Positions 7,160-13,075 of a stretch of 19,162 bases of DNA are shown piece after piece. The stretch comes from JAXIHJ01 sp034189755. Its GTDB lineage: Bacteria > Planctomycetota > Phycisphaerae > SM23-33. How positions within the stretch are numbered: position 1 is the stretch's first letter; every line of letters starts with the position of its first letter. The translations under genes and the position numbers were made by a program. The stretch spans positions 1-19,162 of the forward strand of contig JAXIHJ010000150.1 of NCBI GenBank assembly GCA_034189755.1, written 5' to 3'. The notes under the pieces were generated by a model. The model was given only the letters and a program-made list of their open reading frames with translations, had not been told where the DNA came from and did not search any database.

Positions 7160-8140
7160 ATGAACCCGCATCGCCGATTTATCAATCAGCTCATGCCCGG
7201 CGAGACGCTGGACCAGCCGTTCCTCGTCCGCGACAAGGACCTCCGCACGACCAAAAGCGGCGGGCTGTACCTCAGTTGCACGCTGGCCGACAAGACCGGG
7301 CACGTTCCGGCCCGCATGTGGCAGATATCCGAGAGCATCTACAACGCCGTCCCCGCCGGCGGATTCCTGCACGTCAAGGGCCGAACCGAAGATTATAAGG
7401 GCACCTTGCAGCTTATCATCGATGCCTGCCGGCCATACCCTGCGGACAAGGTGGAACTGGCCGACTACATGCCGGTTACCGAGCTGGATATCGAGCAGAT
7501 GTGGGCGGAGCTACTGGAGATTCTTCGCGGCGTCAAGGACAAATACATCCGGCTGCTGATTAAGAAGCTCGTCGAGGACCGCGAGTTTGTAGCCGGCTTC
7601 AAGAAAGCTCCTGCGGCGATGCAGATGCACCATCCGTTCATCGGCGGGCTGCTGGAGCACACGCTGAACGTAGCCAAGGCCGCCGCGGCCCTGCTGCCGC
7701 TGTATCCCAAGCTAAACGCCGACCTGGTGCTGGCGGGCGTGTTTCTGCACGACGCCGGCAAGATAGCCGAGCTGTCAGCCACCACGGCCATCAACTACAC
7801 CGACCGCGGCCAGCTTATCGGCCACATCACCATCGCCGCGATATGGGTCGCCGAAAAGGCGCGGGCCGTCAGCGAGGAAATTTCCGAACCGTTCCCCCAA
7901 AGGACGCTGGACCTGCTCCAGCACATCATCCTGTCGCATCACGGCGTGCACGAGTTCGGCTCGCCGAAGCTGCCGGCCATCCCGGAAGCGTTCTTCGTCC
8001 ACCACCTCGACAACCTGGACGCCAAAATCTGGATGACCACCCACGCCGTCGAGGCCGACGGCGACGCCGAAGCCTCCTTCACCAGCTACCTCAGGCAGCT
8101 TGAAACCCGCGTCTACAAACACAGCGGGGAGTTGCAGTAA
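7160..8140 (+). CDS. YhaM-family 3'-5' exoribonuclease-like protein (OB fold + HD domain)
   Basis: YhaM-type enzymes degrade RNA (and some DNA) from the 3' end using a metal-dependent HD domain. This 326-residue protein has the family's size and order. An N-terminal OB-like fold (about residues 10-95; KDLRTTKSGGLYLSCTLADK and HVKGRTEDYKG) would bind nucleic acid. The HD domain follows at about 155-300. Its metal ligands are visible as H167 (LLEHTLN), H197-D198 (FLHDAGK), H222, H260-H261 (LSHHGVHEFGSPK) and D284 (HHLDNLDAK). It starts at the ATG at 7160, 92 bp from the divergent proS, with no ribosome-binding site but a -10 box close by. The TAA stop (8138-8140) falls in AGTAATT, in phase with the heptamer repeat that follows. 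The enzymatic assignment rests on family resemblance. Confidence 0.9.
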   Translation: MNPHRRFINQLMPGETLDQPFLVRDKDLRTTKSGGLYLSCTLADKTGHVPARMWQISESIYNAVPAGGFLHVKGRTEDYKGTLQLIIDACRPYPADKVELADYMPVTELDIEQMWAELLEILRGVKDKYIRLLIKKLVEDREFVAGFKKAPAAMQMHHPFIGGLLEHTLNVAKAAAALLPLYPKLNADLVLAGVFLHDAGKIAELSATTAINYTDRGQLIGHITIAAIWVAEKARAVSEEISEPFPQRTLDLLQHIILSHHGVHEFGSPKLPAIPEAFFVHHLDNLDAKIWMTTHAVEADGDAEASFTSYLRQLETRVYKHSGELQ

Positions 8141-8163
8141 TTTCCAATTTTCAATTGAAATCC
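8136..8163. repeat. Left heptamer arm (NNCAATT units) after the YhaM-like gene
   Basis: The units in 7-bp phase are AGTAATT (8136-8142), TCCAATT (8143-8149), TTCAATT (8150-8156) and a degenerate GAAATCC (8157-8163). They are the reverse complement of units in the arm at 8461-8495: TCCAATT matches AATTGGA, and TTCAATT matches AATTGAA. Confidence 0.7.
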
Positions 8164-8200
8164 GATACTGCTCTGCGAAGCCCGTACGGGCGCAGCGTGA

Positions 8201-8228
8201 GATGACCAATGACCAAACCCGAATGACC
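8201..8228. repeat. NATGACC heptamer tract
   Basis: GATGACC (8201-8207), AATGACC (8208-8214), AAACCCG (8215-8221, degenerate) and AATGACC (8222-8228) lie in unbroken 7-bp phase. A further AATGACT lies at 8274-8280. I found no inverted partner arm nearby. Confidence 0.6.
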
Positions 8229-8306
8229 AAGGCTTACGATGTGAATTCGTGTAAAGAAAAGACATGGAAAACGAATGACTAGCAGAACAAGTTGGAAGAA
8301 AAGAGA

Positions 8307-8449
8307 AAAGGGGTCAGGAAACCTTTTTTGGCCCGGTTCAATACATGATGCACCTTCCCACCGACAGATGCTCTCGGCCACCTTAGCATAACCCAATTCT
8401 AACAGGCACAGCAGCAGAAAACAACGAAAAAGGTTCCTGCCTCCCTATT
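8307..8449. mobile_element. Possible MITE/REPIN-like non-autonomous element
   Basis: The left end (AAAAGGGGTCAGGAAACC followed by TTTTTTG, to 8330) and right end (CGAAAAAGGTTCCTGCCTCC then CTATT, 8425-8449) are imperfect inverted repeats of about 24 bp. They share CAGGAA(A)CC and a T-run next to it. The inner 94 bp carry no coding sequence. Ends of this AGGTTCCTG/T-run type resemble the repeats I associate with REP-associated tyrosine transposases (RAYT, IS200-like), but no transposase is in the window. The class assignment is inference. Confidence 0.5.
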
Positions 8450-8460
8450 CCGTTCGTTCA

Positions 8461-8495
8461 AATTGGAAATTGAAAATTGTCAATTGGAAATTTCC
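8461..8495. repeat. Right heptamer arm (AATTGNN units)
   Basis: Five consecutive 7-bp units: AATTGGA (8461-8467), AATTGAA (8468-8474), AATTGTC (8475-8481), AATTGGA (8482-8488) and AATTTCC (8489-8495). It is opposite in orientation to the arm at 8136-8163. The two arms bracket about 300 bp that includes the MITE-like element. Confidence 0.75.
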
Positions 8496-8553
8496 ACGTC
8501 ATTTTTCCGGGAGGAGAATTCCCGCTCCCTTCCGGTCGCGGCTGGTTGAATCC

Positions 8554-8586
8554 GCCCTTCGACCCCGGCGCGCCGGGACTCAGGGC
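8554..8586. repeat. GC-rich hairpin near the 3' end of the radical SAM gene
   Basis: The outer arms are GCCCT (8554-8558) and AGGGC (8582-8586). The centre is the perfect 14-bp palindrome CCCGGCGCGCCGGG (8564-8577). TTCGAC and ACTC lie between arms and centre, recalling the TCG...CTC core of the hairpins at 3114 and 3187. It lies 15 bp beyond the radical SAM stop. It could act as a transcription barrier for that gene, but no T-run follows. Confidence 0.5.
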
Positions 8587-8600
8587 AAGCAATGGTAAGG

Positions 8601-9719
8601 TTATTCCATTACAACATACCCCGATGCCTTTTGCAGTCTTTTGCCGCGGAGGCCGACGTCTTTCAGGCTGCGCAGTATGCCCTTCCGGCGGGTTCGCAGG
8701 ATTCGCCCGGCCGTAATCGGCCCCAGGCCCGGCACGCGCAGCAGCGCATCCCGCCCGGCTGAGCGGAGCCGAACGGGGAAGAACTCCGGATGCCTGTCGG
8801 CCCACTGCTGTTTCGGGTCCACGGCCAGCGAGAGGTTGCCGCCGGCCTCGAAGCAAATATCGGCCAGGTCCCATTTGTACTGTCTGATAAGGAAGTCGGC
8901 CTGGTACAGGCGGTGCTCGCGCGTGAGCAAGCCGTGCGGATCGGCGGCGTTGCGCTCGCCGGGCAGCGACGGGTCGCCCAGACCCTGCTGGTAGGCGCTG
9001 AAGTACACCCGGTTCAGCCTCAGCCGGCGGTACAGGCCGAAGGTCGCCCTCACCAGGTCGGCGTCGGTCTCGTCGGATGCACCGACGACGAACTGCGTGG
9101 TCTGCTTAACTCCGGCGTAGCGGTTGCCCCGCGCGGTGAGGCGGCTGATGAGCCTGGTCGGCTGGACGATGTGGCGGTCGTAGTCTTTCGCCTTGGACAG
9201 CGACGCGAAGGCCGACCGCGTCGGCGCCTCGACGTTGAGCGAGACGGTGCTGGCCAGAGAGAGCATCTGCTCAATGGCTGCGTCCGATGCGCCGGGAATG
9301 ACCTTCAGGTGCAGATACCCGCGATACCGATGCTTGCGGCGAAGTATATCCGCTACGGCGATCATGCGGTCCATGGTGTGATCGGGGCTGCGGCAGACGG
9401 CGGAGCTGAGAAACATGCCAACGACCCGCCGACGGCGAACATAATCCATAAAGACCTCGGCGATCTCCTCCGAGCCGAGCGTGCAACGGCGAACGGACCG
9501 GTCGCTGCGAAGCGGGCAGTAGCGGCAGTCGTTTACGCACGTGCTGGAAAGCAGCGTCTTGAGCAATATCGACGTGCCGCCGCCCGGAAGCGACGCCGGG
9601 TACAGCCACATGCCGTCCGGGTTGCGGCGGCGATGCTCGTCCCGGTTTGTGCCGCACGCGCAGGCAAGATCGTAGCGCGACGCGTCGGCCAGAAGCCGGA
9701 GTTTTTGCCGTGTGTCCAT
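8601..9719 (-). CDS. Radical SAM protein, putative DNA modification/repair type, with HhH domain
   Basis: The 372-residue protein has a radical SAM cluster motif CVNDCRYC with cysteines 61, 65 and 68 (CX3CX2C). Upstream is an N-terminal block with C20 and C22 (ACACGTNRDEH), then GGGTSILLKTLLSS. Further blocks are SLNVEAPT and TTQFVVGASDETDADL. The last 47 residues hold a helix-hairpin-helix (LLRVPGLGPITAGRIL), a DNA-binding module. This combination matches the family annotated as a putative DNA modification/repair radical SAM protein, usually encoded beside a uracil-DNA-glycosylase-like partner. No partner is present on either side here. The start is the ATG at 9719, giving MDTRQKLRLLADASRYD as in relatives; a GTG at 9737 would add six residues. 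The precise reaction is not known to me. Confidence 0.88.
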   Translation of the reverse strand: MDTRQKLRLLADASRYDLACACGTNRDEHRRRNPDGMWLYPASLPGGGTSILLKTLLSSTCVNDCRYCPLRSDRSVRRCTLGSEEIAEVFMDYVRRRRVVGMFLSSAVCRSPDHTMDRMIAVADILRRKHRYRGYLHLKVIPGASDAAIEQMLSLASTVSLNVEAPTRSAFASLSKAKDYDRHIVQPTRLISRLTARGNRYAGVKQTTQFVVGASDETDADLVRATFGLYRRLRLNRVYFSAYQQGLGDPSLPGERNAADPHGLLTREHRLYQADFLIRQYKWDLADICFEAGGNLSLAVDPKQQWADRHPEFFPVRLRSAGRDALLRVPGLGPITAGRILRTRRKGILRSLKDVGLRGKRLQKASGYVVME

Positions 9720-9839
9720 GGGTGGAGTACCGGGCACCCTACCCTAACAGCGTGCTAACTTCAAGGCGCACATGAATATTTTTCGATGGGATTTTTCGCC
9801 CGCCCCGCCGCAGATGTGCGTATTGGCTCCAGCCGGTGT

Positions 9840-10178
9840 TTATTGCTCCGTATCGCTGATTTGCCGTCCGATGGCCTCGTTGACCTTCCGCATCAGATCG
9901 ACGTACTCGACCTGGGCGGCGGTGTATTTTTTGAAGACGTCCGAGGCGATAAGCTCCCCGTGCAGCTCCTGGAGCTTGCGCTTGTCTTCAACCTCGACGG
10001 GTTTGTTTTCCTGCTCCATCTGGGCGATTCGTTCAGACTGTTGCTGGAAGTCTTTCAGGAGTTTTTCAAGTTCGGGCTGCTGGTTCACCGCCTTGCGGGC
10101 GTCTCGCAGGTTGGTTGCAGCCGGCGAGTCCGCGATAGCCTTGCCGAGCCTTTCGGCCAGTTCAGTAACAGCGCTCAT
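9840..10178 (-). CDS. YlbF/YmcA (Com_YlbF) family protein
   Basis: This is a small, almost entirely helical, Gln/Glu/Lys-rich protein of 112 residues. The pattern MSAVTELAERLGKAIADSP, LLKDFQQQSERIAQMEQE and SDVFKKYTAAQVEYVDLMRK is characteristic of the YlbF/YmcA family. In Bacillus these proteins form a complex that affects RNase Y-dependent RNA processing, competence and biofilm formation. Whether that role holds here is unknown. The start is the ATG at 10178, chosen because GGAGA lies seven bases upstream; an upstream ATG at 10220 would place that site inside the gene. It is divergent from gcvT and 120 bp upstream of the radical SAM gene on the same strand. A -10-like TATGAT (10216-10221, minus strand) precedes it without a clear -35. 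Confidence 0.85.
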   Translation of the reverse strand: MSAVTELAERLGKAIADSPAATNLRDARKAVNQQPELEKLLKDFQQQSERIAQMEQENKPVEVEDKRKLQELHGELIASDVFKKYTAAQVEYVDLMRKVNEAIGRQISDTEQ

Positions 10179-10304
10179 GTCATGCTCTCCAATTGTGTTT
10201 AGGAACCAAACCGGCATCATACGAAGAACGCCGCCCTAATTCGAGAACAACTGTTAAGGATGTAAGATTTTACGGATTCCTCGTGGAAACAGATGAGACT
10301 CATA

Positions 10305-10333
10305 TTGACAGTACTTGTTGGCGGGCCTACCTT
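10305..10333 (+). promoter_or_regulatory. Candidate promoter for gcvT
   Basis: An exact TTGACA (10305-10310), a 17-bp spacer and TACCTT (10328-10333). The -35 is perfect and the -10 is weak (three of six). The predicted start near 10341 leaves a short leader containing the GGAG at 10347-10350. No glycine-riboswitch motif is seen upstream. Confidence 0.4.
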
Positions 10334-10357
10334 CAGTCTGTTCCCTGGAGTAATAAG

Positions 10358-11470
10358 ATGTGTAAGGACACGCTGCTGAAAACCTCCCTGCATCAACAGC
10401 ACGTTTCGCTTGGCGCCAAGATGTGCGCCGAGGCCGGTTGGGACATGCCGCTTTTTTATCGCGGCGTTTTGGCCGAGGCCGGCTGCATCCGCCGGCGGGC
10501 GGGCGTGTTCGACGTCTCGCACACAGGCCGAATCCGCATCCGAGGCGACGGTGCGTTGGAGATGCTGGAGAAGCTCTGCACTGCCGACGTGGCGCACCAG
10601 GAAGACGACACGGCCATCCGGACACTGCTGTGCAACGAAGCCGGAGGCATCATCGACGATTGCCTGCTTGTGCGCACCGAGAACTTCTGGCTGCTGACGG
10701 CGAGCGCCGTCTGCCGGGAGAAAGTGTTCAAGCACGTCGAGACCGTCGCGGCCGATTTTGACCTGAAGTTCGACGACCAGACGCAGCGCACCAGCCGTAT
10801 CGCCGTCGCCGGCCCGGCGGCTGAGGGCATACTTGACGCCGTCCTGCCGGCCAAGCCTTCGGCCATGCCCGCAGGGGGCGTTAAGGTCGGCTCGCTTATG
10901 GTCGCCCGCTACATCGCAATGCGGACGGACTACGGCGGCCTGTGGGCCCTGGAGGTGATAGTGCCCAACATGGTAGCCGGCCAGGCGTGGCGGTTCATCA
11001 CGGAAAGGGCGGGCGAAAACTGCATCGCCCCGGCAGGCCTGGGCGCGCGCGACGTATTGCGGGTCGAGGCCGGCCTGCACCGATACGCCCATGAGCTTAA
11101 CGAGACCATAGACCCATTCACGGCCGGGCTGGAATGTGCGGTCGATTTCGAGCACGATTTTATCGGGCGCGATGCACTGCTCGAAAAGAAGAAAAAACAA
11201 CCCGCCAAGAGGTTGGTTGGTCTGGTTTTAACGACGCTAAAAGGCAAGCCTTGCGAAACGAACATTCCCAAGCTCGGATCGACGGCATTTCAGGACGGGG
11301 TTGATGTCGGTTGCGTTACCAGCGGGACGTACTCGCCCACGTTGGAGAAAACAATCGCCATGGCTTACGTCGCGCCCGAGGCGGCGGAAACCGACACGGA
11401 ACTGCTCGTGGAGGCCGGCGGTGAGCGCTATCCGGCGAGGGTCGTAACCGTTCCGTTTGTCCGCCCTTGA
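10358..11470 (+). CDS. gcvT: Aminomethyltransferase of the glycine cleavage system (GcvT), somewhat divergent
   Basis: GcvT (T protein) transfers the aminomethyl carbon of glycine from lipoyl-H protein to tetrahydrofolate. The 370-residue length fits. The start is the ATG at 10358 with GGAG seven bases upstream; upstream in-frame sequence to 10193 is non-coding leader. Family signatures include HVSLGAK, AGVFDVSHTG, NEAGGIIDD (D100/D101, the active-site aspartate region), GLGARDVLRVEAGLHRYAHE, DFIGRDALL and VTSGTYSPTLEKTIAMAYV. One family block is altered: where typical T proteins have RTGYTGEDG, this one reads RTDYGGLWA. That may change folate or aminomethyl handling, or simply be lineage drift. 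No gcvH or gcvP is nearby. lysS follows 70 bp downstream on the same strand. A divergent paralogue with another one-carbon role cannot be excluded. Confidence 0.85.
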   Translation: MCKDTLLKTSLHQQHVSLGAKMCAEAGWDMPLFYRGVLAEAGCIRRRAGVFDVSHTGRIRIRGDGALEMLEKLCTADVAHQEDDTAIRTLLCNEAGGIIDDCLLVRTENFWLLTASAVCREKVFKHVETVAADFDLKFDDQTQRTSRIAVAGPAAEGILDAVLPAKPSAMPAGGVKVGSLMVARYIAMRTDYGGLWALEVIVPNMVAGQAWRFITERAGENCIAPAGLGARDVLRVEAGLHRYAHELNETIDPFTAGLECAVDFEHDFIGRDALLEKKKKQPAKRLVGLVLTTLKGKPCETNIPKLGSTAFQDGVDVGCVTSGTYSPTLEKTIAMAYVAPEAAETDTELLVEAGGERYPARVVTVPFVRP

Positions 11471-11540
11471 CTTATCATGCAGCCTCGCCGATGATTCTGC
11501 TCGTAAACACGCTTTTTTTGTGCAGGAAGCCCTTAAAAAA

Positions 11541-13010
11541 ATGCTGGAAAAGGTACAGGCTGACAGGCTGGCGAAGCTGGAAAAGATTCGCGAGCTGAGC
11601 ATCGACCCTTACGGCAGGCGGTACGACACGGCCGAGCCGATTGCGAACATCCTTGCGCGCTACGAGGACGACAAGGAGGGCCAGGCCGCCGACGCAGCAG
11701 GCCGACTTGTGCTGGTCCGCGACATGGGCAAGATGATCTTCGCGCACATCCGCGACGAAGGCGGCCGGATGCAGATAGCCCTGCGCAAGAATGCGCTGGA
11801 CGAAACAGCCTGGCAGCTCGCCAAGCTGCTGGATTTGGGCGACATCATCGCCGTTGCCGGGCCGCTTCAGCGGACCAGGACCGGCGAGATCACCATCTGG
11901 GCCGAGCGCCTGACACTGCTGACCAAGAGCCTGAACCCAATGCCGGAGAAGTTTCACGGCCTGGCGGACGTCGAAACACGCTACCGCAAGCGATACCTCG
12001 ACCTTATGACCAACGACGAGGCGCTGGCGACGTTCAAGAATCGCATCGCCATACTCGAACATTTTCGCACGCTGCTGAAGGGCCGCGGTTTCGTCGAGGT
12101 CGAGACGCCGATGATGCAGCCGCTCTACGGCGGCGCTGCGGCCAGGCCGTTCGTTACGCATCACAACGCGCTCGACGCCGACCTGTTCCTGCGGATAAGC
12201 CCGGAACTGTATCTCAAGCGGCTGCTGGTCGGCGGGTTCGAGAAGGTCTTCGAGATCAGCCGCAACTTCCGCAACGAGGGCCTGAGCACGCGGCACAACC
12301 CGGAATTCACCATGATGGAGTTGTACCAGGCCTACGCCGACTACAACGTGATGATGGAGATAACCGAGCAGATTATCTCCTCGGCCGCCGGCGAGGTTCT
12401 CGGCTCGTCGAAGCTGCCGTTCGGCGACATCGAGATTAACTACGCGCCGCCCTGGAAGCGTGTGAAGTACGACGAACTGTTGCAGCAGCACGCCGACGTA
12501 TCGATGTGCGACACACAAGCCGTCCGCGAAAAGGCCGGCGAACTCGGCATCGAGCAGGCCAACAAGGACGACGCCGTCGTCGTAAATGAGCTTTTCGAGG
12601 CCGTCGTCGAGCCGGCACTTATCCAGCCGACGTTCGTGATGGACTACCCGGCTGAGCTTTGCCCGCTGACGCGCCGCAAGGCCGGCGACGAAAGCATCGC
12701 CGAGCGGTTCGAGCTGTACATAGCCGGCATGGAAATCGCCAACGCCTACACTGAGCTGAACGACCCGGCCGTCCAGGAAGAAAACTTCCGCCGGCAGCTT
12801 CGAGGCGAGGCCGACGGCGAGACGATGCGAGTGATGGACGAGGATTTCATTACGGCCTTGCGCCACGGTATGCCGCCCGCCGGCGGGCTGGGCATAGGCA
12901 TAGACCGCCTCGTTATGCTCCTGACCGATACACAGAGCATACGGGACGCGATACTGTTCCCGATGCTCAGGCCGGAAAGCAAAGAACAAATCGTAACCGG
13001 TAATCCGTAA
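11541..13010 (+). CDS. lysS: Lysyl-tRNA synthetase, class II
   Basis: LysS charges tRNA-Lys. The protein has 489 residues from the ATG at 11541; AGGA lies 13 bases upstream, so the GTG at 11520 is an alternative that would add seven residues. The N-terminal OB-fold anticodon-binding domain covers about residues 50-150 (RLVLVRDMGKMIFAHIRDEGGRMQ). The catalytic core follows: RYRKRYLDLM, motif 2 around FRNE (243-246) and motif 3 GIGIDRLVMLLTDTQSIRDA beginning at 451. The final residues VTGNP and the TAA stop are encoded by the heptamer repeat that begins at 12993, so the natural C-terminus appears to have been altered by the repeat. It begins a same-strand run with the Lol and Lpx genes, a common neighbourhood for lysS. 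Confidence 0.97.
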   Translation: MLEKVQADRLAKLEKIRELSIDPYGRRYDTAEPIANILARYEDDKEGQAADAAGRLVLVRDMGKMIFAHIRDEGGRMQIALRKNALDETAWQLAKLLDLGDIIAVAGPLQRTRTGEITIWAERLTLLTKSLNPMPEKFHGLADVETRYRKRYLDLMTNDEALATFKNRIAILEHFRTLLKGRGFVEVETPMMQPLYGGAAARPFVTHHNALDADLFLRISPELYLKRLLVGGFEKVFEISRNFRNEGLSTRHNPEFTMMELYQAYADYNVMMEITEQIISSAAGEVLGSSKLPFGDIEINYAPPWKRVKYDELLQQHADVSMCDTQAVREKAGELGIEQANKDDAVVVNELFEAVVEPALIQPTFVMDYPAELCPLTRRKAGDESIAERFELYIAGMEIANAYTELNDPAVQEENFRRQLRGEADGETMRVMDEDFITALRHGMPPAGGLGIGIDRLVMLLTDTQSIRDAILFPMLRPESKEQIVTGNP

Positions 13011-13073
13011 TCAGTAACCGGTAACTGCACGCCGCTACTGATTACGAATTACTAATTACCGATTACGGATTAC
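12993..13073. repeat. Symmetric heptamer element, five units per arm, between lysS and the lolC-like gene
   Basis: The left arm is GTAACCG (12993-12999), GTAATCC (13000-13006), GTAATCA (13007-13013), GTAACCG (13014-13020) and GTAACTG (13021-13027). An 11-bp spacer (13028-13038) follows. The right arm, inverted, is TGATTAC (13039-13045), GAATTAC (13046-13052), TAATTAC (13053-13059), CGATTAC (13060-13066) and GGATTAC (13067-13073). The left arm encodes the last five lysS residues and its stop. The right arm ends two bases before the permease ATG. Confidence 0.88.
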
Positions 13074-13075
13074 GA

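Larger units (their letters stand above)
8141..8600. other. Gene-free, repeat-filled interval of 460 bp
   Basis: No convincing coding sequence is seen; the short open frames here lack family features and cross repeats. The interval holds, in order: the left AATTG-type heptamer arm, a GCCCGTACGGGC hairpin (8173-8195, with CTGC/GCAG outer pairs and a GAA bulge), four NATGACC heptamers, a MITE-like inverted repeat (8307-8449), the right heptamer arm, and a GC-rich hairpin (8554-8586). It looks like a place where small elements have accumulated between the 3' ends of two convergent genes. Confidence 0.75.

Noticed and set aside
8477..8716. A 79-residue plus-strand frame starting in the right heptamer arm
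   Set aside because: It runs through a hairpin and into the 3' end of the radical SAM gene on the other strand, with no recognisable content.
8790..9758. A 322-residue frame antisense to the radical SAM gene
   Set aside because: The opposite strand encodes clear radical SAM and HhH motifs; this frame has none.
9767..9820. Inverted repeat CGCACAT ... ATGTGCG between the radical SAM and YlbF-family genes
   Set aside because: Seven bases with a 40-nt loop are expected by chance at this scale, and no T-run or operator context supports it.
10179..10357. A glycine riboswitch before gcvT
   Set aside because: I looked for the tandem aptamer's conserved GGAGAG/GAGGAC-type blocks and did not see them; only a simple promoter is supported.
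10217..11200. A 327-residue frame antisense to gcvT
   Set aside because: GcvT motifs are on the plus strand; this frame overlaps the gcvT promoter and lacks any family features.
11475..12989. A 504-residue open frame antisense to lysS
   Set aside because: It mirrors a certain lysS gene; its composition (long Val/His/Gln/Arg runs without motifs) is that of a codon shadow in GC-rich DNA.
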